This document shows, piece after piece, positions 36,072 through 45,281 of a stretch of DNA of 64,000 nucleotides. Numbering within the stretch: the first letter of the stretch is position 1; each line of letters begins with the position of its first letter. Below the pieces are notes generated by a model, which was given only the letters and a program-made list of their open reading frames with translations, searched no databases and was not told the origin of the DNA. This stretch comes from JAPPHA01 sp963662705 (GTDB lineage: Bacteria > Pseudomonadota > Alphaproteobacteria > Rhodobacterales > Rhodobacteraceae), in assembly GCA_963662705.2 (NCBI GenBank), contig OY759767.1, positions 3,782,001-3,846,000 of the forward strand. The letters are read 5' to 3'. Position numbers and translations under genes: made by a program.

Positions 36072-36112
36072 CTGGAATTTTCTCTTTTCCTTCATTGATA
36101 TGACTATCGGAG

Positions 36113-37965
36113 GTGGACTCTCCCGCAGCACCGGTTTACAGTCAGCCGCGGGTGATTCGCGGCAAGGCGGTATGGATCGAAAGCGTGGTGGATCTTTCCC
36201 AAGTGTCATTGGACATGGTGACGAAGGTGGACGAGGCCCGCTTTCGCGCCTTGATGCAGGAGCATCATTTCCTCGGCGACGCCCAGCCGAGAGGCGAGAC
36301 CATACGCTATGTCGCCCACTGTGGGGGACGCTGGCTGGCGCTGGCGATGTTTTCGGCATCAGCGTTGCTCTGCGCGGCGCGCGATGACTGGATCGGCTGG
36401 GAGCGTGGCAGCCAGTTCAGCCGCCTTCACCTTGTCACCAACAATTCGCGGTTCCTGGTTCTGCCCGGCGGGGTGCCGAACCTCGGCTCGCGGGTGCTGT
36501 CGCTGTGCGCGCGGCGCCTGGTGCGGGACTGGCCGCTCCGCTTCGGCCACGAAATCCTGCTCCTGGAGACGTTCGTGGACCCTGTGCGCCATCGGGGCAC
36601 GGTCTACCGCGCGGCCAACTGGCTCTGTGTCGGGCACACCCGGGGCTTCGGCCGCTTGGGCAGTGGCTATATCACCCACGACCGGCCCAAGCTTGTCTTT
36701 CTCTATCCACTGTGCCGGGATGCGCGCCGCCGGCTGCGGACGGCACACCTTGATCCCGGCCTGCACAAGGGAGTTCCGAAGATGACACTCACCGCTGCGC
36801 AGATGCGCTCCCTGCCCGATTACTTCAAGCAGGTGGAGGATCCGCGACGCCGGCAGGGGCGGCGGCACAACCTGCCATCGGTGCTCTCGCTCGCCACCGC
36901 CGCGACCCTTGCCGGCATGCGCGGCTACAAGGAGATCTCGGAGTGGGTCGAGGACCAGAGCCAGGCGGTTCTGGCGTATTTCAGGCCGCGCTTCGACCAG
37001 GGCCGGTACATCCCGCCGAGCAGGACGATCATCCGCGACGTGCTGGTCCGGGTGTGCCCGGACGAGTTCGACGCCGCCCTGCGGCAGTGGAACGAAGACC
37101 ATGGCGGCCCGGACAGCGCCCTGGCCGTCGACGGCAAGACCATGCGCGGCGCCGTCGATGCCGATGGCGTGCAGACCCATGTCATGGGTGTTGTCGGCCA
37201 CGACAGCAGGAAATCCTACGCCAAAAAAAAGTCGGAATGAGGCCGGGGGCGGACGACGAGGAAAAACGCACCAACGAAATCGGCACAGTCATCCCCCTGC
37301 TCGACATGCTGCCCGACATCAGCGGCCGCACCGTCACCGCCGATGCCATGTTGGCGCAGCGGAAACTGGCCACCTACCTCCTCGACCGCGGTGCCGACTA
37401 CGCCTTCACCGTCAAGGGCAACCAGAAGACCCTGCTCTGCGATATCAGCCTGACGCTCGACGAGATCATGGCCAGCCGTGCGCCGGACTTCGTCGAACCC
37501 GAGTGCAAGCCCGACCACGGGCGCAAGGAGAAACGCTCCATATGGGTCTCCAGTGAATTGAACGATTACGCCGACTTTCCCGGCACAGGCCAGGTCTTCG
37601 CCGTCCACCGCGAAACCCTCGAGGTCAAGACTGGGGAACAGTCCAAAGAAACGGCTTACTGCATCACCAGCCTGACCGAGGACAGGGCAACACCCGAGCG
37701 CCTGCTCTGCCTCAATCGCGGGCACTGGGGGATCGAGGCCAACCACCACATCCTCGACATGACCTTCGATGAGGACCGAAGCCGCATCCGCACCGGCCAC
37801 GGCCCGGCGAACGCCACCCTGCTCCGGCGCTTCGCCATCGGCCTGATCAAGACTCACAGCGACAATGTCGCCGAGACCACGCGCAGACTGGCCCGAAAAC
37901 CCAGGCGGGTCCTGGACATGCTGAAACTGACAGGCAACACCCGCCCGCGCATGGCGTTCGGCTGA
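36113..37965 (+). CDS. ISAs1 transposase with N-terminal DUF4338 domain, -1 frameshift
   Basis: The first frame (36113-37240, 375 aa) encodes a DUF4338/DruA-like domain at about residues 36-208 (EEHHFLG-like QEHHFLG, NTRFLVLP-like NSRFLVLP, ETFVDP, YRAANW, YPLCRDARRRL). The ISAs1 transposase N-terminus begins at Met224, with the first catalytic Asp at 340 (AVDGKTMRG). That frame stops at 37238. The continuation (VGMRP, KRTNEIG, TADAM with the second Asp, HWGIEANHHILDM with the Glu) lies in the -1 frame. A slip at A-AAA-AAG (37225-37231) would give a 617-aa protein. GTG 36113 lacks a good ribosome binding site; Met224 at 36782 has GGGAG 8 nt upstream. Confidence 0.85.
37208..37231 (+). promoter_or_regulatory. 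Probable -1 frameshift signal (copy 1)
   Basis: Eight A followed by G contain the heptamer A AAA AAG in the zero frame, the classical bacterial -1 slippery site. A Shine-Dalgarno-like AGGA lies 13 nt upstream (37208-37211), as in known stimulated sites. The zero-frame stop follows 6 nt after the heptamer. Transcriptional slippage on the A8 run is an alternative route to the same product. Confidence 0.6.
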
Positions 37966-38205
37966 AGACCCACCACACTCGCGCCTGAGTTGCCAATCCT
38001 GTCTCCACCCTCGAAGACGGGGGTGAACAGGCATGTCCGGCAATCGCCAAATCGCCGGAAACGCCGCCGGGAAACAGCCCCGGGCGCAGAATCATGTGCC
38101 GTGGGGCCTTGTCCGGGGTCGATGTGACGTCACCTCACGTGGCAAAAGGCGCATCGGTGAAATGCGAAAGACAATCGCGTCAAACCCGTGTGCCGGCAAA
38201 AAAAC

Positions 38206-38222
38206 AGAACAGATTCACCCTG
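38206..38222. repeat. ISAs1 copy 1 right inverted repeat
   Basis: Right end of the element, imperfect complement of 36055-36071. Confidence 0.85.
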
Positions 38223-38232
38223 CGGATGCACC
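38223..38232. repeat. ISAs1 copy 1 target-site duplication, right
   Basis: CGGATGCACC, identical to 36045-36054. Confidence 0.95.
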
Positions 38233-38390
38233 TTCGTCGTCCTTTCGAAGTAAGTACAGTCGTCACTCGAGGTTCGCTGTTTCGGCAATCGCGAAATTCA
38301 TGCCAGGCCGGTAATTCGGCGCCGGTTCGGGATCGGCTCAAGGCCCTGAAACCGGGTTGACGCCGGCGGTCACTGGACAAGTTCGGCCTC

Positions 38391-40070
38391 TCATTCCCGA
38401 ATTGCCGCGATCCCGGGAAGAGCCAGGCCGTGACGACGCGCACATTCGACGGCATCATCGTAACCGGCATCCGCGTGGCGCATGACCCCGGTCGCCGGGT
38501 CATTCCAGAGTACCCTTTCTATTCGGCGCGCAGCGTTCTCCGTCCCGTCACATACGACCGCCATCCCGGCATGTTGGGAGTACCCCATTCCAACACCGCC
38601 GCCGTGATGCATACTGACCCATGTCGCGCCCGAGGCACAGTTGAGAAGGGCATTCAGAATCGGCCAGTCGCTGACGGCATCCGAGCCATCCTTCATTCCT
38701 TCGGTCTCGCGGTTGGGGCTTGCGACCGATCCGCTGTCGAGGTGATCGCGCCCAATGACAACCGGAGCCCGGAGTTCGCCTTTGGCAACCATTTCATTGA
38801 ATGCAAGGCCTATTCGGTGCCGGTCGCCGAGTCCTACCCAGCATATGCGCGCAGGCAGGCCCTGAAAACGTATCCGCTTTCGCGCGTTGTCCAGCCAATT
38901 GTGGAGATGTTCGTCGTTCGGCAGCAACTCGCGGACCTTGTCGTCGGTCCGATAAATGTCCTCGGGATCGCCCGAGAGTGCGCACCAACGGAACGGGCCG
39001 ACCCCGCGGCAAAAGAGAGGCCGGATATAGGCCGGAACGAATCCGGGAAACGCGAATGCGTCCTCGAATCCCTCATCCATGGCCACCTGGCGAATATTGT
39101 TGCCGTAATCGACGGTCGGTATTCCCTGTCGCCAGAAGGCGACCATCGCTTCGACGTGCACGCGCATCGACTTGCGCGCCGCGCTGGCGACAGCACCCGG
39201 ATTCGATCGCCGCTCGTCCGTCCACTCCGCCAGTGTCCACCCCAAGGGAAGGTAACCGTTCACGGGGTCATGGGCCGATGTCTGGTCGGTCACGATGTCC
39301 GGCCTGACCTTTCTCCTCACGATTTCCGGAAGAACCTCTGCCGCGTTGCCGAGCAATCCGACCGACCTGGCCTGACCCTTCCCGCTCCAGACGCGGATCA
39401 TTTCGAGGGCCTCGTCGAGTGTTTCCGCCGATTCATCAAGATACCCCGTACGCAAACGGAAATCGATTCGATCGGGGTCGCATTCCACCGCAAGGCAGCT
39501 CGCGCCGGCCATGGCCGCAGCAAGCGGCTGCGCGCCTCCCATGCCGCCAAGCCCCGCCGTCAGAATCCAGCGGCCCGAAAGGTCTCCTCCGTAATGCCGC
39601 CGGCCGGCCTCGCAGAAAGTTTCATAGGTTCCCTGAACGATTCCCTGCGTGCCAATGTAGATCCACGAACCGGCCGTCATCTGGCCGTACATCATGAGGC
39701 CCTTGCGATCGAGTTCCCGGAAATGCTCCCAGTTGGACCAGGCGGGAACCAGGTTCGAGTTGGCGATTATGACGCGCGGAGCGTCCTCATGCGTCTGAAA
39801 GACTCCGACGGGCTTTCCGGACTGAACCAGAAGGGTCTCCTCTTCTCCCAGCTTTTTCAACTCGTCCACGATGAGGTCAAACGCCTCCCAGTTCCGCGCG
39901 GCCCTCCCGATCCCACCGTAGACAACGAGCTCCTGCGGGTTCTCGGCGACATCCGGATGAAGGTTGTTCATGAGCATCCGGAGCGGCGCCTCCGTGGCCC
40001 AGCTCCGTGCTACGCGTTCCGGTCCGGTCGGGGGTTCGATGACCCGAACATTTCTTCGTGATCTTTTCAT
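38391..40070 (-). CDS. hutU: Urocanate hydratase
   Basis: Second step of histidine breakdown, hydrating urocanate to imidazolonepropionate with bound NAD. The protein is 559 aa, the normal size. It shows GGIGRAARNWE near the N-terminus, the NAD-binding GLGGMGGAQPLA segment, the catalytic Cys in ICWVGLGDRHR, and MHHGGGVGMGYSQHAG. ATG 40070 was chosen because GAGGG lies 8 nt upstream; the frame extends 19 codons further. It is the last gene of hutI-hutH-hutU. Confidence 0.96.
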   Translation of the reverse strand: MKRSRRNVRVIEPPTGPERVARSWATEAPLRMLMNNLHPDVAENPQELVVYGGIGRAARNWEAFDLIVDELKKLGEEETLLVQSGKPVGVFQTHEDAPRVIIANSNLVPAWSNWEHFRELDRKGLMMYGQMTAGSWIYIGTQGIVQGTYETFCEAGRRHYGGDLSGRWILTAGLGGMGGAQPLAAAMAGASCLAVECDPDRIDFRLRTGYLDESAETLDEALEMIRVWSGKGQARSVGLLGNAAEVLPEIVRRKVRPDIVTDQTSAHDPVNGYLPLGWTLAEWTDERRSNPGAVASAARKSMRVHVEAMVAFWRQGIPTVDYGNNIRQVAMDEGFEDAFAFPGFVPAYIRPLFCRGVGPFRWCALSGDPEDIYRTDDKVRELLPNDEHLHNWLDNARKRIRFQGLPARICWVGLGDRHRIGLAFNEMVAKGELRAPVVIGRDHLDSGSVASPNRETEGMKDGSDAVSDWPILNALLNCASGATWVSMHHGGGVGMGYSQHAGMAVVCDGTENAARRIERVLWNDPATGVMRHADAGYDDAVECARRHGLALPGIAAIRE

Positions 40071-40166
40071 TTTCGCGACCCTCGCCTTCTGTCTCAACGC
40101 CGTATTCGAAACCACGGTTCCGTCCATGGTACATTCCGGACCGTGATTTCCTCCGATGACTCCCGG

Positions 40167-41717
40167 TTACGACAAGCCGGGCTCGTCAAACGGAAGGATG
40201 TCGTGCCCGCTGGCCCTGTGAAGTTCGCCCGATCGAACGAGCCGGGATACCGCATCGATGTCCGATGCGAGTTCACGATCCCTGTTCAGGGGGGAGACAT
40301 GCTCCCTCAGGAGCCCGACAGCCTGTTCCAGAGGGCGGCTGGTGCGGAGCGGAGCCCGGCCTTCGATACCCTGGGCGGCGCACATTGCCTCCACTGCCAC
40401 GATACCGGCCAGATTCGCAATCATTCGCGCCAGTCTGAATGCGCCGTGAGCAGACATGGCCACATGATCTTCCTGGTTTGCGCTCGTCGGAGTCGAATCC
40501 GTGCTGCACGGATTCGCCAGGTGCCTGTTCTCGCTCATCAGCGACGCCGCGGCGATCTCGGCAGCCATGAATCCCGAGTTGAGCCCCGGGTCGGCCGCGA
40601 GAAACGGCGGGAGGCCGTATGACATCGAAGGGTCGACCAGGACCGCAACCCGTCTCTGGGAAATGGCACCTGTCTCGGCAATGGCGATGGCGAGGAGATC
40701 CGCAGCAAAGGCGACCGGCTCGCCGTGAAAATTGCCTCCGGATAAGATCTCCTTCTGCTGGACAAGCACGATCGGATTGTCGGTTACCGCGTTGGTTTCG
40801 ATCAGCAGGATTCGTGCGACGAAACGCATCAGGTCAAGCGCGGCGCCGGTGACCTGCGGCTGGCAGCGAACGCAGTACGGATCCTGTACGCGCGAGTCGT
40901 CACGGCGATGGCTTTCCCGGATTTCCGACCCTTCGAGCAGCTTTCGCGAGGTCGTTGCGATCTCGATCTGGCCGGCGTGCCCCCTCAGCCTGTGTGTCTC
41001 CGGGTTCAGATGCGTGGTCGAGCCCATGACGGCATCAGTCGTCAGTGCCGCGGTTACGATCGAGCTTCGAAGTACTTGCCATGCGTCGAACAACGCTGCC
41101 AATGCAAGGGAATTGGAGAACTGGGTTCCGTTGATCAGGGCGAGGCCTTCTTTCGGGCCGAGCGTGATCGGCTCCAGTTCGGCCGATTCCAGTGCATCCC
41201 TGCCCTTCATTCGCCGACCCTGGCTGATGGCCTGTCCTTCGCCCAAAAGAACTGCCGACATATGCGCGAGCGGAACCAGGTCGCCTGAAGCGCCGACGGA
41301 CCCCTGGGACGGGACAACGGGAATCACGTCTTTTTTGACCAGGGATTCGAGTAGTCGGACGAGCCCCCAACGCACCCCGGAACCGCCGCGGAGGAACGAC
41401 AGGATTTTGAGTACCATCATGAGCCGAACGATGCGGGGTTCCGCCGGCGAGCCGATTCCGGCGCAGTGCGACAGAATCAGGTTTCGTTGCAGTCTCTCGG
41501 TATCTTCCCTTCCGACCCGCACGGACGCCAGCTTTCCGAAGCCGGTGTTGACGCCATATACCGGTTCATCGCCTTCGGCAGCGGCGCAAACGACGGCGGA
41601 TGAGGCATCAACGATGTTCCGGGAATCGCCATCGATCCTGATCGTCGCCCGCCCGGCGTAAACCGCCTCGAGATCCGTAAGCGGTGCCCTGGCGCCGGAT
41701 AAAACGACCTCATTCAT
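40167..41717 (-). CDS. hutH: Histidine ammonia-lyase
   Basis: First step of histidine breakdown, removing ammonia to give urocanate. The protein is 516 aa. The self-forming MIO cofactor triad Ala-Ser-Gly lies in GSVGASGDLVPLAHM. The N-terminal NTGFGKLASV and the later NPIVLVQQKEILSGGNFHGE also match. The ATG at 41717 overlaps the hutI stop (ATGA), so the genes are translationally coupled. Confidence 0.96.
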   Translation of the reverse strand: MNEVVLSGARAPLTDLEAVYAGRATIRIDGDSRNIVDASSAVVCAAAEGDEPVYGVNTGFGKLASVRVGREDTERLQRNLILSHCAGIGSPAEPRIVRLMMVLKILSFLRGGSGVRWGLVRLLESLVKKDVIPVVPSQGSVGASGDLVPLAHMSAVLLGEGQAISQGRRMKGRDALESAELEPITLGPKEGLALINGTQFSNSLALAALFDAWQVLRSSIVTAALTTDAVMGSTTHLNPETHRLRGHAGQIEIATTSRKLLEGSEIRESHRRDDSRVQDPYCVRCQPQVTGAALDLMRFVARILLIETNAVTDNPIVLVQQKEILSGGNFHGEPVAFAADLLAIAIAETGAISQRRVAVLVDPSMSYGLPPFLAADPGLNSGFMAAEIAAASLMSENRHLANPCSTDSTPTSANQEDHVAMSAHGAFRLARMIANLAGIVAVEAMCAAQGIEGRAPLRTSRPLEQAVGLLREHVSPLNRDRELASDIDAVSRLVRSGELHRASGHDILPFDEPGLS

Positions 41718-42925
41718 GTCCCACCACTGCAAATCCGCTCGACAAGCGGGTTCAGCCCGATTCTGCTCGGAAGTTCCCTGGGATGTTCCACGTCCCAGAT
41801 TGCGAGATCCGCCCGGTAGCCCTCCCTGACGATTCCGCGATCATGAAGGCCCAACGCAAGGGCGGCGTTTCTCGTCACTCCAAGGAACGCCTCCTCGGGG
41901 GTCAATCCAAACAGGGTGCACGCCATGTTCATGATCGTCAGCAACGACGTTATCGGCGACGATCCCGGGTTGGCATCGGTTGCGACCGCAATGGGAACCC
42001 CGTGATTTCGGAACAAGTCCACAGGAGGCATCCTGGTCTCGCGCAGCGTGTAATAGGCTCCGGGCAGAAGCGTCGCGACCGTCCCCGATTCAGCCATTGC
42101 GTGCACACCGGCTTCGTTCGTGTACTCGAGATGATCGGCCGACAGCGCGCCGAATTCGGCCGCAAGTTTCGCCCCGCCAAGGTCGGACAGCTGGTCGGCG
42201 TGCAGTTTCACCCGAAGTCCGTGCTGCCGTGCCCGCTCAAAGACACGTTTGATCTGGTCCGGCGTAAAGGCGATCGTCTCGCAAAACCCGTCGACCGCAT
42301 CGACCAATCCATCCGCATTGGCGCGGTCGAGCGTCGGCAGGCAGACTTCGTCAATGTAACGGTCCGGATCATGGCGAAAGTCTTCGGGAACGGCATGGGC
42401 GCCGAGAAAACTCGTCAGGACAGACACCTGCCTCAATGATCCGAGTGCGCGGGCCGCCCGGAGCATCGTGGATTCGGTCTCGAAATCCATACCGTAGCCC
42501 GACTTGATCTCCACTGTCGTGACGCCTTCGGCAATGAGTGCATCAAGGCGCGGCAGGGCCGACCTGAACAGGCTTTCCACCGTTTCCGCCCGGGTCGCAC
42601 GCACAGTGGCCATGATCCCGCCGCCTTCACGGGCAATCTGGGCATAACTGGACCCCGTCAGCCGCATCTCGAATTCACGGGCGCGGTTTCCGCCATGAAC
42701 GAGATGTGTATGGCAATCAATCAGGCCGGGAGTGACGAGCTTGCCATGAAGGTCCTTGTCAGGCCAGCGATCATATGGGGGCGGCAGTTCCGAGCGTTTC
42801 CCGACCCATTGAATTCGTTCGTTCCCGAGAGCGACAGCTCCGTCGGTCATAAGCCCGAACGGCTCTGGTCCATCCATCGTGGCGATGCATGCGTTGGTCC
42901 ATACTTCTGCGGGGGACTCGGTCAC
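41714..42925 (-). CDS. hutI: Imidazolonepropionase
   Basis: Third step of histidine breakdown, hydrolysing imidazolonepropionate to formiminoglutamate. It is a 403-aa amidohydrolase. Metal ligands are in IDCHTHLVHGG and KLHADQLSD, with ATDANPGSS near the C-terminus. It starts at GTG 42925 with a GGAGGAG stretch about 9 nt upstream. It is the first gene of the hutIHU operon, divergent from hutF. Confidence 0.96.
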   Translation of the reverse strand: MTESPAEVWTNACIATMDGPEPFGLMTDGAVALGNERIQWVGKRSELPPPYDRWPDKDLHGKLVTPGLIDCHTHLVHGGNRAREFEMRLTGSSYAQIAREGGGIMATVRATRAETVESLFRSALPRLDALIAEGVTTVEIKSGYGMDFETESTMLRAARALGSLRQVSVLTSFLGAHAVPEDFRHDPDRYIDEVCLPTLDRANADGLVDAVDGFCETIAFTPDQIKRVFERARQHGLRVKLHADQLSDLGGAKLAAEFGALSADHLEYTNEAGVHAMAESGTVATLLPGAYYTLRETRMPPVDLFRNHGVPIAVATDANPGSSPITSLLTIMNMACTLFGLTPEEAFLGVTRNAALALGLHDRGIVREGYRADLAIWDVEHPRELPSRIGLNPLVERICSGGT

Positions 42926-43234
42926 AAGACCGTCTCCTCCTCTGGTTCAGATTTTGCCTTTGGAGTGATAATCGGAGATAAGTCCGCGATCGTTCGGTTG
43001 TCAACGATTCCTTGATTGTTCCGATTGTCGGCGTGACAATCGACGGTTTCGCGCATTTCAGCCATAAGGTGCGCCGATTCTGGATTTCAGCTTCGTGCGA
43101 CATGGCCTGAACCCGAATCCGGCAGCGGCGAAAGGGATGCCTCCCCTGACGGTCGAACTGCCCGCCACGTCCAGGGCGCTCCGGAGGGACCGGTGACGTG
43201 AATGGCCCGAACATCTGCAATCGGAGCACCCGCC
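42926..43234. other. Divergent promoter region, hutI / hutF
   Basis: 309 bp between the two divergent start codons. It includes an AT-richer centre (42955-43020) and a perfect 8-bp inverted repeat at 43022-43042. No hutC repressor gene is present in the window. Confidence 0.6.
43022..43042. promoter_or_regulatory. Candidate hut operator palindrome
   Basis: CGATTGTC and its perfect complement GACAATCG are separated by 5 bp. The site lies in the hutI/hutF intergenic region, about 100 bp from the hutI start and 190 bp from the hutF start. It does not match the HutC site as I remember it (TGTATATACA-like), so the regulator is unknown. Confidence 0.4.
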
Positions 43235-44611
43235 ATGGAAGTCAGGACAACGACACTTCGGGCACGACACGCGTTGCTGGGAACGGGTTGGGAGACCGAC
43301 GTCAAGGTCGGCATCGAAGCCGACGGCCATATCTCTTCGATCGAGTCAGGTAACGGGACTGGCAACCACATCGTCGACATTCTTCTGCCTGCACCGACGA
43401 ATCTCCACAGCCACGGATTCCAGAGAGCCCTTGCGGGACTGACCGAGAGACGCGGGCCCCGGGCATCGGAGAGCTTCTGGACATGGCGTCAATCCATGTA
43501 CCGGTTCCTGGAATTCCTCGGTCCGGAAGACATCGAGGCAATTACCGCGTTTGCCCAGATGCAGATGGCGGAGGCCGGGTTCGCGGCGGTCGCGGAATTC
43601 CACTACCTGCATCACCAACCGGACGGGACCGTCTACGCGAATCCAGGCGAGATGTCCGAACGGGTCACGGCGGCTTCGGCCTCGACGGGAATCGGGCTCA
43701 CGCTGCTGCCTGTCCTCTACCAGTACGGTGGCTTCGACCTGCGCGCCCTTGCCGGAGGCCAGCGCAGGTTCGGAAACGACCTGGTGAAGTTCGAACGGTT
43801 GTTCGAGGAGGCGGGCTCTGCGGTGAAACACCTCCCCGCCGACGCCGGGCTCGGAGTGGCTGCTCATTCACTCAGGGCGGTCGATGCGAAAGGGTTGCGC
43901 TTTGCGGCCGACCTTGCCTCGGGAGCCCCGCTACACATGCATCTCGCCGAGCAAACGGCCGAGGTCGATGCATCGATCATGCATACCGGACTCCGGCCTG
44001 CAGAGTGGCTGCTCGACAATTCGGATGTCGACGCGAACTGGTGCCTGGTTCACTGCACGCACTTGCTTTCGGAAGAAACCAGGCGCCTCGCCCGGACGGG
44101 AGCAGTTGTCGGCCTGTGCCCCGTAACGGAAGCGAACCTGGGCGACGGGATATTCGAGATTTCGCCACTGCTTCAGGAAGAAGGTCACTTCGGAATAGGT
44201 ACCGACTCGAACATTCGCATTTCCCTGGCCGGCGAACTTCGGGCACTCGAGTATTCGCAGAGGTTGAAAGACAGGTCTCGATCGGTCATCGGAGACCCCG
44301 ACCGGTCAACCGGTCGCGTTCTGTTCGATTCCGCTTTGTCCGGGGGAAGCCAGGCTGCCGGCCGGAACAGCGGCGAGATCGCCGTTGGCCGTCTGGCTGA
44401 CCTGCTGGCTCTCGACGGAGCCGACCCGGACCTTTCGTACCGAAGCGGGGATGCGCTCCTGGACGGGTTCATCTTCTGCGGAGATGACAGGATGGTTTCA
44501 GACGTCTGGTCGGCAGGCCGGCATATCGTCCGCAACGGGCAGCATGTCCGTCATGACGAACTGACCGGATCCTACCTGTCCTGCATGCGCCGGCTGTTGG
44601 GCGAACTGTGA
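43235..44611 (+). CDS. hutF: Formimidoylglutamate deiminase
   Basis: Fourth step of the five-step histidine route, releasing ammonia from formiminoglutamate to give N-formylglutamate. It is a 458-aa amidohydrolase. Zinc ligands are in NLHSHGFQRALAG, HMHLAEQ and the Asp of GIGTDSNI. ATG 43235 was chosen because GGAG lies 8 nt upstream. Its presence implies that an N-formylglutamate deformylase (HutG) is encoded elsewhere; none is seen here. Confidence 0.94.
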   Translation: MEVRTTTLRARHALLGTGWETDVKVGIEADGHISSIESGNGTGNHIVDILLPAPTNLHSHGFQRALAGLTERRGPRASESFWTWRQSMYRFLEFLGPEDIEAITAFAQMQMAEAGFAAVAEFHYLHHQPDGTVYANPGEMSERVTAASASTGIGLTLLPVLYQYGGFDLRALAGGQRRFGNDLVKFERLFEEAGSAVKHLPADAGLGVAAHSLRAVDAKGLRFAADLASGAPLHMHLAEQTAEVDASIMHTGLRPAEWLLDNSDVDANWCLVHCTHLLSEETRRLARTGAVVGLCPVTEANLGDGIFEISPLLQEEGHFGIGTDSNIRISLAGELRALEYSQRLKDRSRSVIGDPDRSTGRVLFDSALSGGSQAAGRNSGEIAVGRLADLLALDGADPDLSYRSGDALLDGFIFCGDDRMVSDVWSAGRHIVRNGQHVRHDELTGSYLSCMRRLLGEL

Positions 44612-44654
44612 ACCCTCGGGAAACCTGGCGGCTGACGGGGGATCGCGATTTTCG

Positions 44655-44671
44655 CCTCGACTCTGTCGAGG
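44655..44671. terminator. Hairpin between convergent genes
   Basis: A perfect 7-bp stem (CCTCGAC / GTCGAGG) with a TCT loop lies between the ends of convergent hutF and the CMD-like gene. No T-run is present on either side, so terminator function is tentative. Confidence 0.35.
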
Positions 44672-44696
44672 TGTAATGGCCGGCCGCTGTCGACGC

Positions 44697-45281
44697 TCAG
44701 TTTGAACTTTCGGTATAGTATCCGATCACGTCGCCACTCGTCGTGACACCAAGGCCGTTGAGGTGGCGATTGACGTAGTTGAAATAGGCGATGATCTGGT
44801 TGGCTTCCAGGACCTGCCCGTCGTCCATTCCTGAATCGCGGAGCCTGATCACGTCAGTTTCGACCACGTCACCGGGGCTGGTCGTCAGCTTTTCCGCGTA
44901 CTCGAGAACCGCCAGCTCACGGCCGTCAAACGCCAGGTCCAACTGCCCGGTCCTCAGGGCCTCGCAAATCAAATCGGCCCGTTCCTCGTCGCCGATCAGT
45001 GTTCGCGCATTCGTCCAGTGATTTGCATATGAATATTCGCACCGGTTCAGCAGGGAAACGTAGCTTCCGATGGTTTCCTGAAGCCAAACCGGCAACGTGT
45101 TGTCGTCATCGTGCAGGGCTGCCCTGTAGAGCATGACGTGACCGCGCATGGTATTGGGGCGTAACGAATGAACGCGCATCACGTTGTCCACGGTACCATG
45201 AGGCGTCCGCGCCATTTCCAGCGCCTTCTGCAGCTTAGGGCTTGCCTCGTCGTCAGAGATCATCCGGATCCATGCAACCAC
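44697..45281 (-). CDS. CMD/AhpD-like protein lacking the second redox Cys
   Basis: 194-aa all-helical protein resembling the uncharacterised peroxidase-related branch of the carboxymuconolactone decarboxylase family. That branch normally has a CxxC-type redox motif followed by His (like RCEYCxxHH). Here the segment reads NRCEYSYANHW, so one Cys is kept and the second position is Ser. Peroxidase activity of the AhpD type is therefore doubtful. It starts at GTG 45281 with GGAGG 7 nt upstream. It stands alone, convergent with hutF. Confidence 0.75.
   Translation of the reverse strand: MVAWIRMISDDEASPKLQKALEMARTPHGTVDNVMRVHSLRPNTMRGHVMLYRAALHDDDNTLPVWLQETIGSYVSLLNRCEYSYANHWTNARTLIGDEERADLICEALRTGQLDLAFDGRELAVLEYAEKLTTSPGDVVETDVIRLRDSGMDDGQVLEANQIIAYFNYVNRHLNGLGVTTSGDVIGYYTESSN

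Larger units (their letters stand above)
36055..38222 (+). mobile_element. ISAs1-family element, copy 1
   Basis: 2168-bp element bounded by imperfect terminal inverted repeats (17 bp, 13 matches) and a 10-bp direct repeat. It encodes a DUF4338-ISAs1 transposase split by a slippery A8G site. It matches copy 2 (61797-63964) over the full length; I noticed only two base differences, near 36090 and at 36747. It inserted between hutU and phoH without disrupting a recognisable gene. Confidence 0.95.

Noticed and set aside
36113..37240. Possible Druantia anti-phage locus (DruA-like domain)
   Set aside because: Only a DruA-like domain fused to a transposase is present, inside IS ends. No other Druantia genes occur nearby, so it is not a defence locus.
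38430..40061. 543-aa open frame antisense to hutU
   Set aside because: It mirrors hutU codon structure in GC-rich DNA, has no domain, and hutU itself is unmistakable.
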